Assembly (NCBI GenBank): GCA_003167415.1
Contig: PMTF01000015.1
Location: forward strand, 143,318 to 207,317
From: Acidimicrobiaceae bacterium
Lineage (GTDB): Bacteria; Actinomycetota; Acidimicrobiia; Acidimicrobiales; RAAP-2
Direction: 5' to 3'
DNA length: 64,000 nucleotides
Made by a program: the position numbers and the translations under genes. Position 1 is the first letter of the stretch. Every line of letters begins with the position of its first letter. Positions 1-8,864 of the stretch are shown piece after piece. Below the pieces are notes generated by a model, which was given only the letters and a program-made list of their open reading frames with translations, did no database searches and was not told the origin of the DNA.

Positions 1-954
1 TCCTCGGAGTTCCTCTGGCAAGAGGGCCACACGGCGCACGCGAGTTATGAGGACGCCAACGCCTTCGCCACCAAGATCCACCTCGAGGTCTACAACGACT
101 TCTTGGAGAACGTGCTGGCCGCACCGTCGCACCTCGGCATCAAACCGGCCAGCGAACGTTTCCCGGGCGCAATCAATTCGATGACCGCCGAGACCATGAT
201 GCGCGACGGCAAGGCGCTGCAGATGGCGACGACCCACGAGCTCGGACAGAACTTCGCGCGGGCCTTCGACATCTACTACCAGAGTGAAGCGGGACAGGCC
301 GAACTGTGCTTCACCAGCTCATGGGGTGCGTCGACGCGCATGGTGGGCGGACTCATCATGCTCCACGGTGACGACGACGGACTGGTCGTCCCCCCGAGAC
401 TCGCACCGATTCAAGCGGTCGTCATCGCCGTGCGCGACGAGCCGCAAGTGAATGCCGCGTGCGATCGTGTCGCCGCGACGCTGAAGGCGGCCGGTGTTCG
501 AGTTCAGATCGACCGTGGTCGTGGCAGCTTCGGACGCCGCGTCACCGATTGGGAGATTAAGGGAGTGCCCTTGCGTATTGAAGTCGGCCCCCGCGATCTG
601 AAAGAAGGACTCGTGACGGTCGTGCGACGTGACAACGGCGCGAAGCAGGCTCTCACTCTGGACGGCGTCGCCACAACGGCGCTGACACTCCTCGAGGAGA
701 TCCAGCACGACATGTTCGATGGCGCGAAGTCTCGTTTGGCCGCAGCGACGCATGACGTGGCGAACATCGCCGAAGCGATGGAAGCGGCCGAGACCGGATT
801 CGCCCGACTCGACTGGTCGAAAGTGGGTGCGGCCGGTGAAGCGGAATTGAAAGTGGAGGCCGTCACGGTGCGCTGTCTGCAGCGCCGCGACGGATCGATG
901 CCGCTCAACGACACCGAGGACGACCTCGTGTGCATCGTCTCCAAGTCGTACTGA
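1..954 (+). CDS. proS: Prolyl-tRNA synthetase, C-terminal part (5' end outside window)
   Basis: This reading frame is open from base 1, so the start lies upstream; 317 residues are visible. The enzyme charges tRNA-Pro with proline in the cytoplasm. Class II synthetase signatures are clear: EFLWQEGHTAHA near the left edge, then MMRDGKALQMATTHELGQNF and the motif-3 region SSWGASTRMVGGLIMLHGDD. An anticodon-binding domain follows from about visible residue 120. The protein ends in a tyrosine (SKSY), as in the short archaeal/eukaryotic-type ProRS, which lacks the inserted editing domain. The N-terminal half is not visible, so the class is inferred from this C-terminal portion. The next gene, rimP, is 456 bp away behind its own promoter. 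Confidence 0.93.
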   Translation, partial: SSEFLWQEGHTAHASYEDANAFATKIHLEVYNDFLENVLAAPSHLGIKPASERFPGAINSMTAETMMRDGKALQMATTHELGQNFARAFDIYYQSEAGQAELCFTSSWGASTRMVGGLIMLHGDDDGLVVPPRLAPIQAVVIAVRDEPQVNAACDRVAATLKAAGVRVQIDRGRGSFGRRVTDWEIKGVPLRIEVGPRDLKEGLVTVVRRDNGAKQALTLDGVATTALTLLEEIQHDMFDGAKSRLAAATHDVANIAEAMEAAETGFARLDWSKVGAAGEAELKVEAVTVRCLQRRDGSMPLNDTEDDLVCIVSKSY

Positions 955-1275
955 TCGACTCAGCTGAACAGCTGAACCCTCGCGGCAACGATCGCGGTGA
1001 TGCCGAGCGTTTGTCCCGGTCCCCGTGATGAACGCTTGCAGTAATCCATGACGCCCGCGCCGGCGCCGATGCCGTCACCGTTAGCGTGTTCGACCGACGG
1101 TCGGACCGAGAAGTGTCGCCACGAACGCGAGGGTGGCTAGGGCGATTGGCACACCCCGCGCTCGGGGTTTGTTCGGCGACACGGGATGAATGTAACACTG
1201 GTTCTCCCGAAGTAATCGGCGCCATCTAATTAAGAATTTATGATGAATCTTGCCGACGCGCGAAGCGGATTTCGA
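955..1275. other. Intergenic gap downstream of proS
   Basis: I see no credible gene, tRNA or repeat in the 320 bases between the proS stop and the rimP promoter. The short antisense frame here has no recognisable protein features. Confidence 0.5.
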
Positions 1276-1304
1276 TTGTCATCAGGGGCGAGAAATGCTA
1301 CAAT
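1276..1304 (+). promoter_or_regulatory. Sigma-70-type promoter of the rimP operon
   Basis: TTGTCA (1276-1281) and TACAAT (1299-1304) are separated by exactly 17 bp, close to the housekeeping consensus. Transcription would start near 1311, giving a leader of about 100 nt before rimP that contains the hairpin at 1343-1370. The spacing and match are seen directly; activity is inferred. Confidence 0.7.
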
Positions 1305-1342
1305 TGCTGGCTACAGTCCGCTCAGGACGTATGGACTCGTTT

Positions 1343-1370
1343 AAGCGCGGGCCTCGGGCCCGCGCTTTTT
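1343..1370 (+). terminator. Intrinsic terminator/attenuator in the rimP leader
   Basis: An 11-bp stem (1343-1353 with 1357-1367) closes a TCG loop and runs into a T tract. It lies after the predicted transcription start and 40 bp before the rimP GTG, so it would stop operon transcripts prematurely unless read through. Premature terminators ahead of rimP-nusA are known from other bacteria. Control by NusA, itself a termination factor, is an inference here. Confidence 0.7.
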
Positions 1371-1410
1371 CTTTGTCTGAACGTCCGAACGGCAGAGAGA
1401 GGAGACGGTC

Positions 1411-1908
1411 GTGGACTTAGAGACACCACTGCGCTCCCTCCTATCCGAACTCGGACTGGACCTCTACGACCTGGAAATGGTCAAGGGGACCCTCAACGTC
1501 GTCGTGACCAAGCCCGGCGGCGTCGACTTAGAGGCCCTCACCAAGGCCAACCGCCAGATCTCGGAGTGGCTGGACGTGAACGACCCGATTCCCGGGCGCT
1601 TCACCCTGGACGTCTCGAGCCCGGGACTAGAGCGCAAACTCCGGACGCCGGCGCATTTCGTCTCGACCATCGGTGAGGTCGTCACATTACGCGAGCTGCG
1701 AGGTGAGGCACCAACCCGTCGACTCGAAGGAACCGTGGTCGCGGCCGACGAAACATCGGTGACGCTCGATGACGCCGAGCACGGCCGCGTCGTCGTGGCG
1801 CTCGACGCGATCGAACGCGCGCGCACTGTCTTTGAGTGGGGCGCCGAAGCGAAGCCTTCGCCCTCACGCGCGAAGTCAGCTGCTTCATCGACGAGGAAGG
1901 GAGGGTAG
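1411..1908 (+). CDS. rimP: Ribosome maturation factor RimP
   Basis: This 165-residue protein helps mature the 30S subunit. The N-terminal alpha/beta domain carries the typical LDLYDLEM stretch and the family signature DVSSPGLERKL near residue 70, followed by the Sm-like C-terminal barrel (EGTVVAADETSVTLDD). The GTG start at 1411 follows a GAGAGGAG ribosome-binding site, and the stop lies 2 bp before nusA. It is the first gene of the nusA-infB operon, the normal position for rimP. The last 25 residues are a basic, low-complexity tail (SPSRAKSAASSTRKGG). Confidence 0.93.
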   Translation: MDLETPLRSLLSELGLDLYDLEMVKGTLNVVVTKPGGVDLEALTKANRQISEWLDVNDPIPGRFTLDVSSPGLERKLRTPAHFVSTIGEVVTLRELRGEAPTRRLEGTVVAADETSVTLDDAEHGRVVVALDAIERARTVFEWGAEAKPSPSRAKSAASSTRKGG

Positions 1909-1910
1909 GC

Positions 1911-3116
1911 ATGGCGAACTTTGAATTCCTAGAAGCGTTGGGACAGATTGCTCGTGACCAGAACATCGACGAGGGGGAGTTGCTCATCGCCCTCGCCAAC
2001 GCGCTCCTCGCCGCCTACAAGCGCCGTCCCGACTCGGCCGAAGACGCCGAAGTGGAGATCAATCCCGAGACCGGCGAGATCAAGGTCTGGGGACTGGAAC
2101 TCGACATCGAGGGCAACGTCACGCGCGAGTGGGACGCCACGCCCGAGGACTTCGGACGCATCGCGGCCCAAACCGCCAAGCAGGTCTTGATGCAGCTCAT
2201 TCGAGACATCCAGCGACGTCAGATGTACGAAGAGTTCGCGAATCGCGAGGGCGACATCGTCTCGGGCACGGTGCAGCAGAACGACAACCGTTACACGCTG
2301 CTCGACCTCGGTCGGGTGGAAGCACTGCTACCCCAGGCCGAGCAGATCGCTTTCGAACGCTACGAGCACGGCGCGCGCATCAAGGTCTACATCGTCGAAG
2401 TGCGCAAGACCAACAAGGGTCCCCAGATCGTGGTGAGCCGCACCCACCCGGCGCTGGTGGCCAAGCTCTTCGAAATCGAAGTGCCCGAGATCGCCAACGG
2501 CATCGTGGAGATCAAGGCCTTGGCGCGCGAACCCGGTCACCGCAGCAAGATCGCGGTGGCGTCGAACGATCACATGATCGACCCCGTCGGCGCCTGCGTC
2601 GGCGCGCGCGGTAGTCGTGTTCGCAACATCACGAACGAGCTGCGCAGTGAGCGCATCGACGTGGTGCCGTACAGCGACGACCCCATCGAGTTCATCCAGG
2701 CGGCTCTGCAGCCGGCGCGGGTGCGCGAGGTTCGACTGGACGAGACCGAGGGCATCGCGACGGTGATCGTGCACGATCAGCAACTCTCGCTCGCCATCGG
2801 CAAAGAAGGGCAGAACGCCCGGCTGGCCGCGCGACTGACGGGCTGGCGCATTGACATTCGTTCGGAGAACGAAGTCGCCGAAGAAGAAGTGGTCGAAGAG
2901 GTATGGACCGACGGTGACGTGGTCGTGGACGAGACTATCGCGGTGGTGGCCGGCGAAGACGGTGCGAGCGCGGCGATCGTGATCGACGAAATCGTCACCG
3001 ACGCCGAAGGTCACGTCGAAGAGGTCCTCGTGGTCGAAGAGATCGAACTCGAGGACGTGACAGCGCCCGCCACCGAGGAGACGGACGCCGAACCGGTCGT
3101 GGAGGACGAGGCATAG
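1911..3116 (+). CDS. nusA: Transcription termination/antitermination factor NusA
   Basis: NusA binds RNA polymerase and nascent RNA to modulate pausing, termination and antitermination. The 401-residue protein has the N-terminal RNAP-binding domain, an S1 domain from about residue 113 (GDIVSGTVQQNDNRYTLLDL) and tandem KH domains (VGACVGARGSRVRNI; LSLAIGKEGQNARLAARLTGW). From about residue 319 there is a strongly acidic tail rich in Glu, Asp and Val instead of the helical repeats of E. coli NusA. The ATG at 1911 follows GGGAGGG. An in-frame GTG at 1836 lies inside rimP and would add non-homologous residues. The TAG stop overlaps the likely ylxR start. Confidence 0.95.
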   Translation: MANFEFLEALGQIARDQNIDEGELLIALANALLAAYKRRPDSAEDAEVEINPETGEIKVWGLELDIEGNVTREWDATPEDFGRIAAQTAKQVLMQLIRDIQRRQMYEEFANREGDIVSGTVQQNDNRYTLLDLGRVEALLPQAEQIAFERYEHGARIKVYIVEVRKTNKGPQIVVSRTHPALVAKLFEIEVPEIANGIVEIKALAREPGHRSKIAVASNDHMIDPVGACVGARGSRVRNITNELRSERIDVVPYSDDPIEFIQAALQPARVREVRLDETEGIATVIVHDQQLSLAIGKEGQNARLAARLTGWRIDIRSENEVAEEEVVEEVWTDGDVVVDETIAVVAGEDGASAAIVIDEIVTDAEGHVEEVLVVEEIELEDVTAPATEETDAEPVVEDEA

Positions 3117-3358
3117 CGTCGTCTCGCACGTGCGTGGTCTGTCGAAAGGTCCGTCACGACTCCGAGATGATCCGTGCCGGGCGATCCGACGGTACGTGGT
3201 ATCTCGGTCGGGGGCCCGGTCGGGGACTCTGGTGGTGCGACGACGAGTGTTCGAAGGGACTGCGCGTGGGACATCTCGCTCGGGCCCTCAAGTCGAGCGC
3301 GAACGAGAGCGACCTAGAGGCCCTGCGCGCTTTGAAAACGGGTCGCGGTCGGCATTAG
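3113..3358 (+). CDS. ylxR: YlxR family RNA-binding protein (DUF448), probable AUA start
   Basis: This small basic protein of the nusA-infB operon belongs to the YlxR family, thought to bind RNA. Its frame reads ASSRTCVVCRKVRHDSEMIR and continues with a WWCDDEC segment, matching the family's RTCxxCR start and C-terminal Cys pair. The first in-frame ATG, GTG or TTG is the GTG at 3134, which falls after the conserved RTC, so that start would remove a conserved cysteine. An ATA at 3113 sits 6 nt after a perfect GGAGGA (3101-3106) and overlaps the nusA TAG as ATAG. I therefore place the start there, giving 81 residues. A start at 3134 would give 74. Confidence 0.72.
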   Translation: MASSRTCVVCRKVRHDSEMIRAGRSDGTWYLGRGPGRGLWWCDDECSKGLRVGHLARALKSSANESDLEALRALKTGRGRH

Positions 3359-3422
3359 CGGTGGTTGTGGAAGAATAGATAACTGTGCTCGCGAAAGCGG
3401 GTACGAGAAGCAAGGGAAGGTT

Positions 3423-6158
3423 TTGGCCCAGAAGAAGATCCGTGTGCACGAGCTCTCAAAGGAACTCGGTCTCACGAGCAAAGAGCTACTCACGCTCGCC
3501 CAAAAACTTGGCATAGGTGCCTCGAGCCCCTCTGCGTCGATCGAGGACGCCCAGGCCGACCGGATTCGACGTCGGGCCGACGCTGACGGTCTACGTCGTG
3601 CAGTCCAACCCGAAGAGGCCGCCAAAGCGGCCAAGGCCACGAAGGTCACCAAGGCCACCAAGGTGACGGGCACGAAGAAGGCGACCGCCGTCGCGACCGC
3701 GCCCGAGATCGTCGAAGCCCCACCCGCGCGCGTCAGTCGGGTGACCAAGCCCGTCGAATCGAGTGAAACGACCGCTGCCGCACCGGCTGTCGAATCGGCG
3801 CCCGTCCCGGCGGCGATAGAGCCCAAAGTGGTGCGCAGTCGCGCTCCCATCGTGAAGCCGGCCCCTACGCGCATCGCCTCACCAAGTGGACCGACGACCA
3901 TTCGTCCCACTCAGCGCTCGGTCTCGGGCGAAGCGGGCGAGGGTGGTTCACCATCGACGCGGCCGCCGCTCAGTTCCACCGGCCGACCGATTCCGCCGCC
4001 GCCCGGACGTCCCATGAGTGCCACGGGCCGACCGATCCCCCCACCGCCCGGAGCGCGCCGTCCGATGTCCGCACCGGGGGCCCGACCGTCCGGTCCGGGT
4101 GGACCGCGGCCGATGAGTCCGCGTCCCAATCCAGCCTCGCGTCCCGGCGGCCCGACCTCGCGTCCCGGAGGCGCCGGCGGTGGTTTCCCCGGTCAACGTC
4201 CGAGTTCTCCGACCGGCGGCGCGCCCGGTGGGCCTAACCGTGGAGGACCGCCGAGTCGCGGCACCGGCGGACCTCGCGGTTCACAACGCAAGGCCACGCG
4301 CCGCCGCCGCCGCAACGTCGAAGAGCTGGAGCCGACGCAGATGACCACGTGGCAGCCGAGCAACCTGCCCGTTCCCGACGGCGAAGTCATCATCGAGCGC
4401 GGTTCGACGGCCAAGGACGTCGGACCGAAGCTCAATCGCAGTGCCGCGGACATTATCCGCTTCTTGTTCTTGCAGGGCGAGATTGTCACGGCCGTGCAGA
4501 GCCTGAGCGATGACATGATCGAGCTCTACGCCGCCGAAGTCGGCGCCAGCGTACACATGGTCGATCCCGGCGAGCAGCAAGAGGCCGCGCTCCTCGCGAA
4601 GTTCTTTGACGAAGACGACCAGGACGACGAGATTCCCGCCGCGCCGCGACCGCCCGTCGTGACGGTGATGGGACACGTCGACCACGGCAAGACGCTGCTG
4701 CTCGACAAGATCCGCCAGACCGACGTGGTCGCCGGCGAAGCCGGTGGCATCACCCAACACATCGGCGCCTACCGCGTGCAGTGGAAGGGCAAGGCGATCG
4801 CTTTCATCGACACCCCCGGTCACGAAGCCTTTACCGCGATGCGCGCTCGCGGCGCCAAGGTAACCGACATCATCATTCTCGTGGTCGCCGCGGACGACGG
4901 CGTGATGCCCCAGACGGTCGAGGCGATCAATCACGCCAAGGCCGCCGACGTACCACTCATCGTGGCCATCAACAAAATGGACAAGGCCGACGCCAATCCC
5001 GACCGCGTGCTCCAACAGATCAGCGAATACGGACTCGTCCCGGAAAAGTGGGGCGGCGACACGATCTGCGTCGAGATCTCGGCCCTGCAGGGCACGGGCA
5101 TCGACGAACTGCTCGAACAGGTCCTTCTCGTCGCCGAAGTGGCGGAACTCTCGGCGCGCCCGAGCGGTCGCGCCGTCGGTACGGTGCTCGAAGCGAACCT
5201 CGAAGTCGGTCGCGGCCCGGTCGCCACCGTCATGGTCCAAAAGGGTCTGCTCGCGGTCGGCGACCCCGTCGTGGCCGGCGCCGCCTTCGGCAAGGTGAAG
5301 GCCCTCATCAACGATCAGGGCAAGCAGATCAAGTCGGCCGGACCGTCGATGCCGGTGCAGATCCTCGGTTTCAGCGAGCCCCCGTTCGCCGGTGACGAGA
5401 TGCGCGTCGCTCACGACCTCGCCCACGCGAAGTCACTGGCCGAGGCCCGCGCCCAACGCGCCCGTCTCATCGGACACCAGCCCGTCGCCTCGACCAGCGG
5501 CGCCCGTCTGGAAGATCTCTTCGAACAGATCCAGCGCGGCGAGACCGCGACGCTCAACATCGTCTTGAAGGCCGACGTCCAGGGATCGCTCGAAGCGTGC
5601 ACCGAGTCGTTGCGCAAGCTCGAACGCGATGACGTGAAACTCGTCATCGTCCATCGCGGGGTCGGCGGCATCACCGAAAACGACGTGCAGCTCGCGAAGG
5701 CGTCCAACGCCACCATCATCGGGTTCAACGTGCGACCGGACAAGCGCAGTCGCGATCTTTCCGAGAGCGAAGGCGTGCAGATTCGCACCTACGAGATCAT
5801 CTACAAGTTGATCGAGGAGATCGAGGCCGCCATGCTCGGGTTGCTCTCTCCGGTGTACGAGGAGATCGTCACGGGCGAGGCCGAGGTGCGCGAGGTCTTT
5901 CGCGTGCCCAGGATCGGTGCGATCGCCGGTTGCTTCGTTCGCGACGGCGTCATCACCCGTGGATCGAAGGTTCGCTTCCTTCGCGAGGGGACGATCATCT
6001 GGAAAGGCTCGATTACGTCGCTGCGTCGCTTCAAGGACGACGCGCGCGAAGTGGCGTCCGGCTTCGAGTGCGGTATCGGTCTCTCCGACTACCAAGACCT
6101 CAAGGCCGGCGACATCATCGAGACCTTCGAAGAGCGCGAGATTCCCAGAACGGCCTAA
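3423..6158 (+). CDS. infB: Translation initiation factor IF-2
   Basis: IF-2 is the GTPase that places initiator tRNA on the 30S subunit. It has 911 residues. An N-terminal IF2_N segment ([20 protein letters not shown]) is followed by an Ala/Lys/Thr linker and a long Pro/Gly/Arg-rich linker (about residues 155-290) with repeats of the type [11 protein letters not shown] second IF2_N segment leads into the G domain from about residue 410: [19 protein letters not shown]. Domains II-IV follow. The start is TTG at 3423 behind AAGGGAAGG, and the next residues ([14 protein letters not shown]) match family N-termini. The stop is 3 bp before rbfA. Confidence 0.96.
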   Translation: MAQKKIRVHELSKELGLTSKELLTLAQKLGIGASSPSASIEDAQADRIRRRADADGLRRAVQPEEAAKAAKATKVTKATKVTGTKKATAVATAPEIVEAPPARVSRVTKPVESSETTAAAPAVESAPVPAAIEPKVVRSRAPIVKPAPTRIASPSGPTTIRPTQRSVSGEAGEGGSPSTRPPLSSTGRPIPPPPGRPMSATGRPIPPPPGARRPMSAPGARPSGPGGPRPMSPRPNPASRPGGPTSRPGGAGGGFPGQRPSSPTGGAPGGPNRGGPPSRGTGGPRGSQRKATRRRRRNVEELEPTQMTTWQPSNLPVPDGEVIIERGSTAKDVGPKLNRSAADIIRFLFLQGEIVTAVQSLSDDMIELYAAEVGASVHMVDPGEQQEAALLAKFFDEDDQDDEIPAAPRPPVVTVMGHVDHGKTLLLDKIRQTDVVAGEAGGITQHIGAYRVQWKGKAIAFIDTPGHEAFTAMRARGAKVTDIIILVVAADDGVMPQTVEAINHAKAADVPLIVAINKMDKADANPDRVLQQISEYGLVPEKWGGDTICVEISALQGTGIDELLEQVLLVAEVAELSARPSGRAVGTVLEANLEVGRGPVATVMVQKGLLAVGDPVVAGAAFGKVKALINDQGKQIKSAGPSMPVQILGFSEPPFAGDEMRVAHDLAHAKSLAEARAQRARLIGHQPVASTSGARLEDLFEQIQRGETATLNIVLKADVQGSLEACTESLRKLERDDVKLVIVHRGVGGITENDVQLAKASNATIIGFNVRPDKRSRDLSESEGVQIRTYEIIYKLIEEIEAAMLGLLSPVYEEIVTGEAEVREVFRVPRIGAIAGCFVRDGVITRGSKVRFLREGTIIWKGSITSLRRFKDDAREVASGFECGIGLSDYQDLKAGDIIETFEEREIPRTA

Positions 6159-6161
6159 CGC

Positions 6162-6524
6162 ATGGCCCGTTCATTTGGATCACATCATCCCTATCCTCGC
6201 TCGGCGCGCATCAATCAGATCCTGCGCGAAGTAATCTCGGATGAACTGACGAGGATCTCGGACATCGACGACCGCATCGGAATCGTCACTGTGACCGGTG
6301 TCGAGACGACCCGGGACCTGCGCCAAGCCATGGTCTTCTTCCATTCCCTGACGCCCGAGACGAGGGTCGCGCTCGAAGAGCGGCGGGCACAGATTCAGTC
6401 GGCCGTCAACGCTCAGACCCGCTTCAAGCGCACGCCGAAGCTGTCGTTCATGGCCGATCCGGCCGTGGCCAGTGGTGAGGCCGTGGAAGAGATCATCCGT
6501 CGCCAGAATCATGACGACGAGTAA
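6162..6524 (+). CDS. rbfA: Ribosome-binding factor A
   Basis: RbfA is a KH-fold 30S maturation factor needed for processing of 16S rRNA. The 120-residue product shows the family start (RSARINQILREVISDELTRI), the central IGIVTVTGVETTRDLRQAMVFF and the C-terminal FKRTPKLSFMADPAV. It starts 3 bp after infB, and its 3' end overlaps truB by 14 bp, indicating translational coupling. Confidence 0.94.
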   Translation: MARSFGSHHPYPRSARINQILREVISDELTRISDIDDRIGIVTVTGVETTRDLRQAMVFFHSLTPETRVALEERRAQIQSAVNAQTRFKRTPKLSFMADPAVASGEAVEEIIRRQNHDDE

Positions 6525-7413
6525 CGGCCTCCTGCTCGTCGACAAGCCGCAAGGACTCACGAGTCACGACGTCGTCGCTCGCGTACGCCGGATCCTCCAC
6601 GAGAAGAAGGTCGGCCACGCGGGCACCCTCGATCCAATGGCCACCGGGCTCTTGGTGCTCGCCGTCGGACCCTCGACGCGCCTGTTGCGTTTCGCCCAGT
6701 CCGAGACCAAGCGCTACGTCGGCGCCGTGAAGTTCGGCGTCGCGACCGATTCACTCGACGTCGACGGTGTCGTGGTCGACGAACGGCCGGTACCGCCCCT
6801 GACGACCGAGACCGTCGACGCCGCGACGAACGCGATGCTCGGTCCGCAAGCGCAGACGCCGCCGATGGTGTCGGCCATCAAGGTCGACGGTCAGCGCCTC
6901 CACCAACTCGCGCGTCGGGGTATCGAAATAGAGCGCTCCGCTCGTGAGATCAACGTCTCGATCTTCGCGCTCGCCCCGACTGACGTCGATTCGGTGTGGC
7001 GTTTCGACGTTGAGTGTTCGGTCGGAACCTACGTGCGCGTGCTCTTGAGCGACCTCGCTCGGAGCCTCGGGACGCTCGGGCACCTCATCGAACTGCGTCG
7101 ACTGGCCAGCGGTTCGCACGTTGTCGAGAACGCCATGACGCTCGACGCGCTCGCCGACGTCGTGGAACACGGCGGCCAGGTGCTGGCTCCGCCGGCTACG
7201 TTCGTGACCGGTCTCGAACACGTGACCCTGAGCGACGATCAAGCGTGCGCGATGCGAATGGGCCAGCGCGTCTCGCTCGCCGAGACCTTCCGCGGCGACG
7301 AGATCGCTGCCATGGATGCCGCGGGTGAACTCATTGGCGTTCTTTCGCGGCGCAACGAATCGTGGAAGCCCGAGTTGGTGTTGGCGATACCCAATGATTC
7401 GACGCGCGGATAG
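6511..7413 (+). CDS. truB: tRNA pseudouridine-55 synthase TruB
   Basis: TruB makes pseudouridine 55 in the T loop of tRNAs. Its 300 residues include the opening GLLLVDKPQGLTSHDVV and the catalytic motif HAGTLDPMATG with Asp near residue 41, plus SVGTYVRVLLSDL in the C-terminal half. The ATG at 6511 overlaps the end of rbfA. A GTG further upstream (6472) would add 13 unlike residues inside rbfA. A C-terminal PUA-like region follows residue 220. Confidence 0.94.
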   Translation: MTTSNGLLLVDKPQGLTSHDVVARVRRILHEKKVGHAGTLDPMATGLLVLAVGPSTRLLRFAQSETKRYVGAVKFGVATDSLDVDGVVVDERPVPPLTTETVDAATNAMLGPQAQTPPMVSAIKVDGQRLHQLARRGIEIERSAREINVSIFALAPTDVDSVWRFDVECSVGTYVRVLLSDLARSLGTLGHLIELRRLASGSHVVENAMTLDALADVVEHGGQVLAPPATFVTGLEHVTLSDDQACAMRMGQRVSLAETFRGDEIAAMDAAGELIGVLSRRNESWKPELVLAIPNDSTRG

Positions 7414-7422
7414 TTGGCGCCC

Positions 7423-8385
7423 ATGATTGTCGTACGCGATGGAGAGACGTCGAAACTTTCGAACCGTGATTCGGTGATCGCTATCGGGGTTTTCGATGGA
7501 TTGCACTTGGGCCACCAAGCCGTCATTGACATGCTGTTGCACCTGGACGGTCAGCGCGCCAAGGACGCCGTGCCGACCATCGTCACGTTCGATCCTCACC
7601 CGGCGTTGGTCCTCGCCCCCGAGCGCGAACTACGGCTCATCGGCACGCTCGACCAGCGCCTCGAAGGATTCGCAGCGCTGGGAATCGAACAGGTCCGCGT
7701 GGTGACGTTTGATCAAGATCTCGCTAATGAGTCGGCCTCGGACTTCATTGGTCGCGTCTTGGCCAGTGAGTTGCACGCCTGGGAGATCGTGGTCGGTGAG
7801 GACTTCCGATTCGGTCACGATCGAGAGGGCGACGTCGCCTTGCTGAGCGCCGAGGGACAACGCTACGGATTCGGCGTGTACGAAGCGCCCACCTTCGGTG
7901 AGCCGCGCTGGAGTTCAACCGCGGTGCGCGAAGCTCTGGAAGCGGGGGACATCGATACAGCGAACGCGACGCTCGGGCGTCCGTTCGTCCTGCGCGGACG
8001 CGTGGTGCACGGGGACGCGCGCGGGGGAGAGCTCGGCTTCGCCACCGCCAACGTCGCCACCGAAGCGTTGCAGCTGGTGCCCCTCCAAGGTATTTACGCC
8101 GGCGCCGCGCGGATGCCCGATCGCACCTGGCGGCCCGCGGCGATCTCGATTGGGACCCGTCCGCAGTTCTACGAAGACGGACCACTCCTGGTCGAAGTCC
8201 ACCTGCCGGGCTACGAGGGCGACCTCTACGATGCCTCGCTCGACGTCGCCTTTCGGCAGCGTCTTCGCGAAGAAGCGGTCTTCTCGGACGTCGATGCGTT
8301 GGTCGTCCAGATCGGCCGCGACGTCGAACAAACCCTTGAGATATTCAAGAAGTTCTCGACTCTCGGCTCGGCGCTGCTAGAATAG
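7423..8385 (+). CDS. ribF: Bifunctional riboflavin kinase / FAD synthetase
   Basis: RibF phosphorylates riboflavin to FMN and adenylylates FMN to FAD. The N-terminal nucleotidyltransferase domain has [11 protein letters not shown] (about residue 25) and [15 protein letters not shown]. The C-terminal flavokinase domain begins with [19 protein letters not shown]. With the ATG at 7423 it has 320 residues. A TTG at 7414, immediately after the truB stop, is the alternative and adds three residues. This is the usual ribF position between truB and rpsO. Confidence 0.94.
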   Translation: MIVVRDGETSKLSNRDSVIAIGVFDGLHLGHQAVIDMLLHLDGQRAKDAVPTIVTFDPHPALVLAPERELRLIGTLDQRLEGFAALGIEQVRVVTFDQDLANESASDFIGRVLASELHAWEIVVGEDFRFGHDREGDVALLSAEGQRYGFGVYEAPTFGEPRWSSTAVREALEAGDIDTANATLGRPFVLRGRVVHGDARGGELGFATANVATEALQLVPLQGIYAGAARMPDRTWRPAAISIGTRPQFYEDGPLLVEVHLPGYEGDLYDASLDVAFRQRLREEAVFSDVDALVVQIGRDVEQTLEIFKKFSTLGSALLE

Positions 8386-8470
8386 ATATTCGGTCAGCGA
8401 CGCTGACTATGTGGGTCGTCACGTTGGCGACTTGCGACGAGACATCCGACTCATAAGGCAAAAAAACGTT

Positions 8471-8728
8471 ATGGCTGAGAAGCAGCAGATCATCAAGGAC
8501 TATCAGGCTCACGCGACGGACACGGGTTCCCCCGAAGTCCAGGTGGCGATCCTGACGGACCGGATCGCTCACCTCACCGAGCACCTCAAGGTTCACAAGG
8601 GCGATCATCACACCCGTCGTGGACTCATGAAGCTCATCGGCCAACGTCGCCGTCTGCTCGATTACGTGCAGCGCGGAAATGTCGAGCGCTACCGCGCTTT
8701 GATCGGCCGTCTCGGCATTCGTCGCTAG
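8471..8728 (+). CDS. rpsO: 30S ribosomal protein S15
   Basis: The 85-residue protein matches S15 along its length: the start [13 protein letters not shown], then [16 protein letters not shown], the rRNA-binding loop [22 protein letters not shown] and the C-terminal [13 protein letters not shown]15 binds the central domain of 16S rRNA early in 30S assembly. The ATG at 8471 is the only start giving the family N-terminus. A 6-bp inverted repeat with a GAC loop (8393-8398 with 8402-8407) lies in the leader and could form part of an autoregulatory structure, but that is a guess. Confidence 0.96.
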   Translation: MAEKQQIIKDYQAHATDTGSPEVQVAILTDRIAHLTEHLKVHKGDHHTRRGLMKLIGQRRRLLDYVQRGNVERYRALIGRLGIRR

Positions 8729-8735
8729 CCGTACG

Positions 8736-8823
8736 GCACGTTGACGCCGTCAACGTGCTCAACACATCCGATTCCTCGGAGGCCAGTGGAGAACAGTCGC
8801 GATTCGCGAAGGTTGCCCACTGG
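8736..8823 (+). promoter_or_regulatory. Structured rpsO-pnp intercistronic region
   Basis: Two hairpin systems lie between rpsO and pnp. The first is a perfect 10-bp stem with a 3-nt loop (8736-8745 with 8749-8758). The second is a 7-bp stem (8783-8789 with 8817-8823) enclosing an inner TCGCG-ATT-CGCGA hairpin (8797-8809). Neither has a T tract. In E. coli the equivalent region holds an RNase III site through which PNPase represses itself; a similar role here is an inference. Confidence 0.45.
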
Positions 8824-8864
8824 GATCCGGGCGGAGTGTTGCTAACCAAATAGGAGCAATACCA

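Noticed and set aside
3130..3378. 82-residue plus-strand frame overlapping ylxR
   Set aside because: It is a different frame from the one with the RTCxxCR motif and has no family features.
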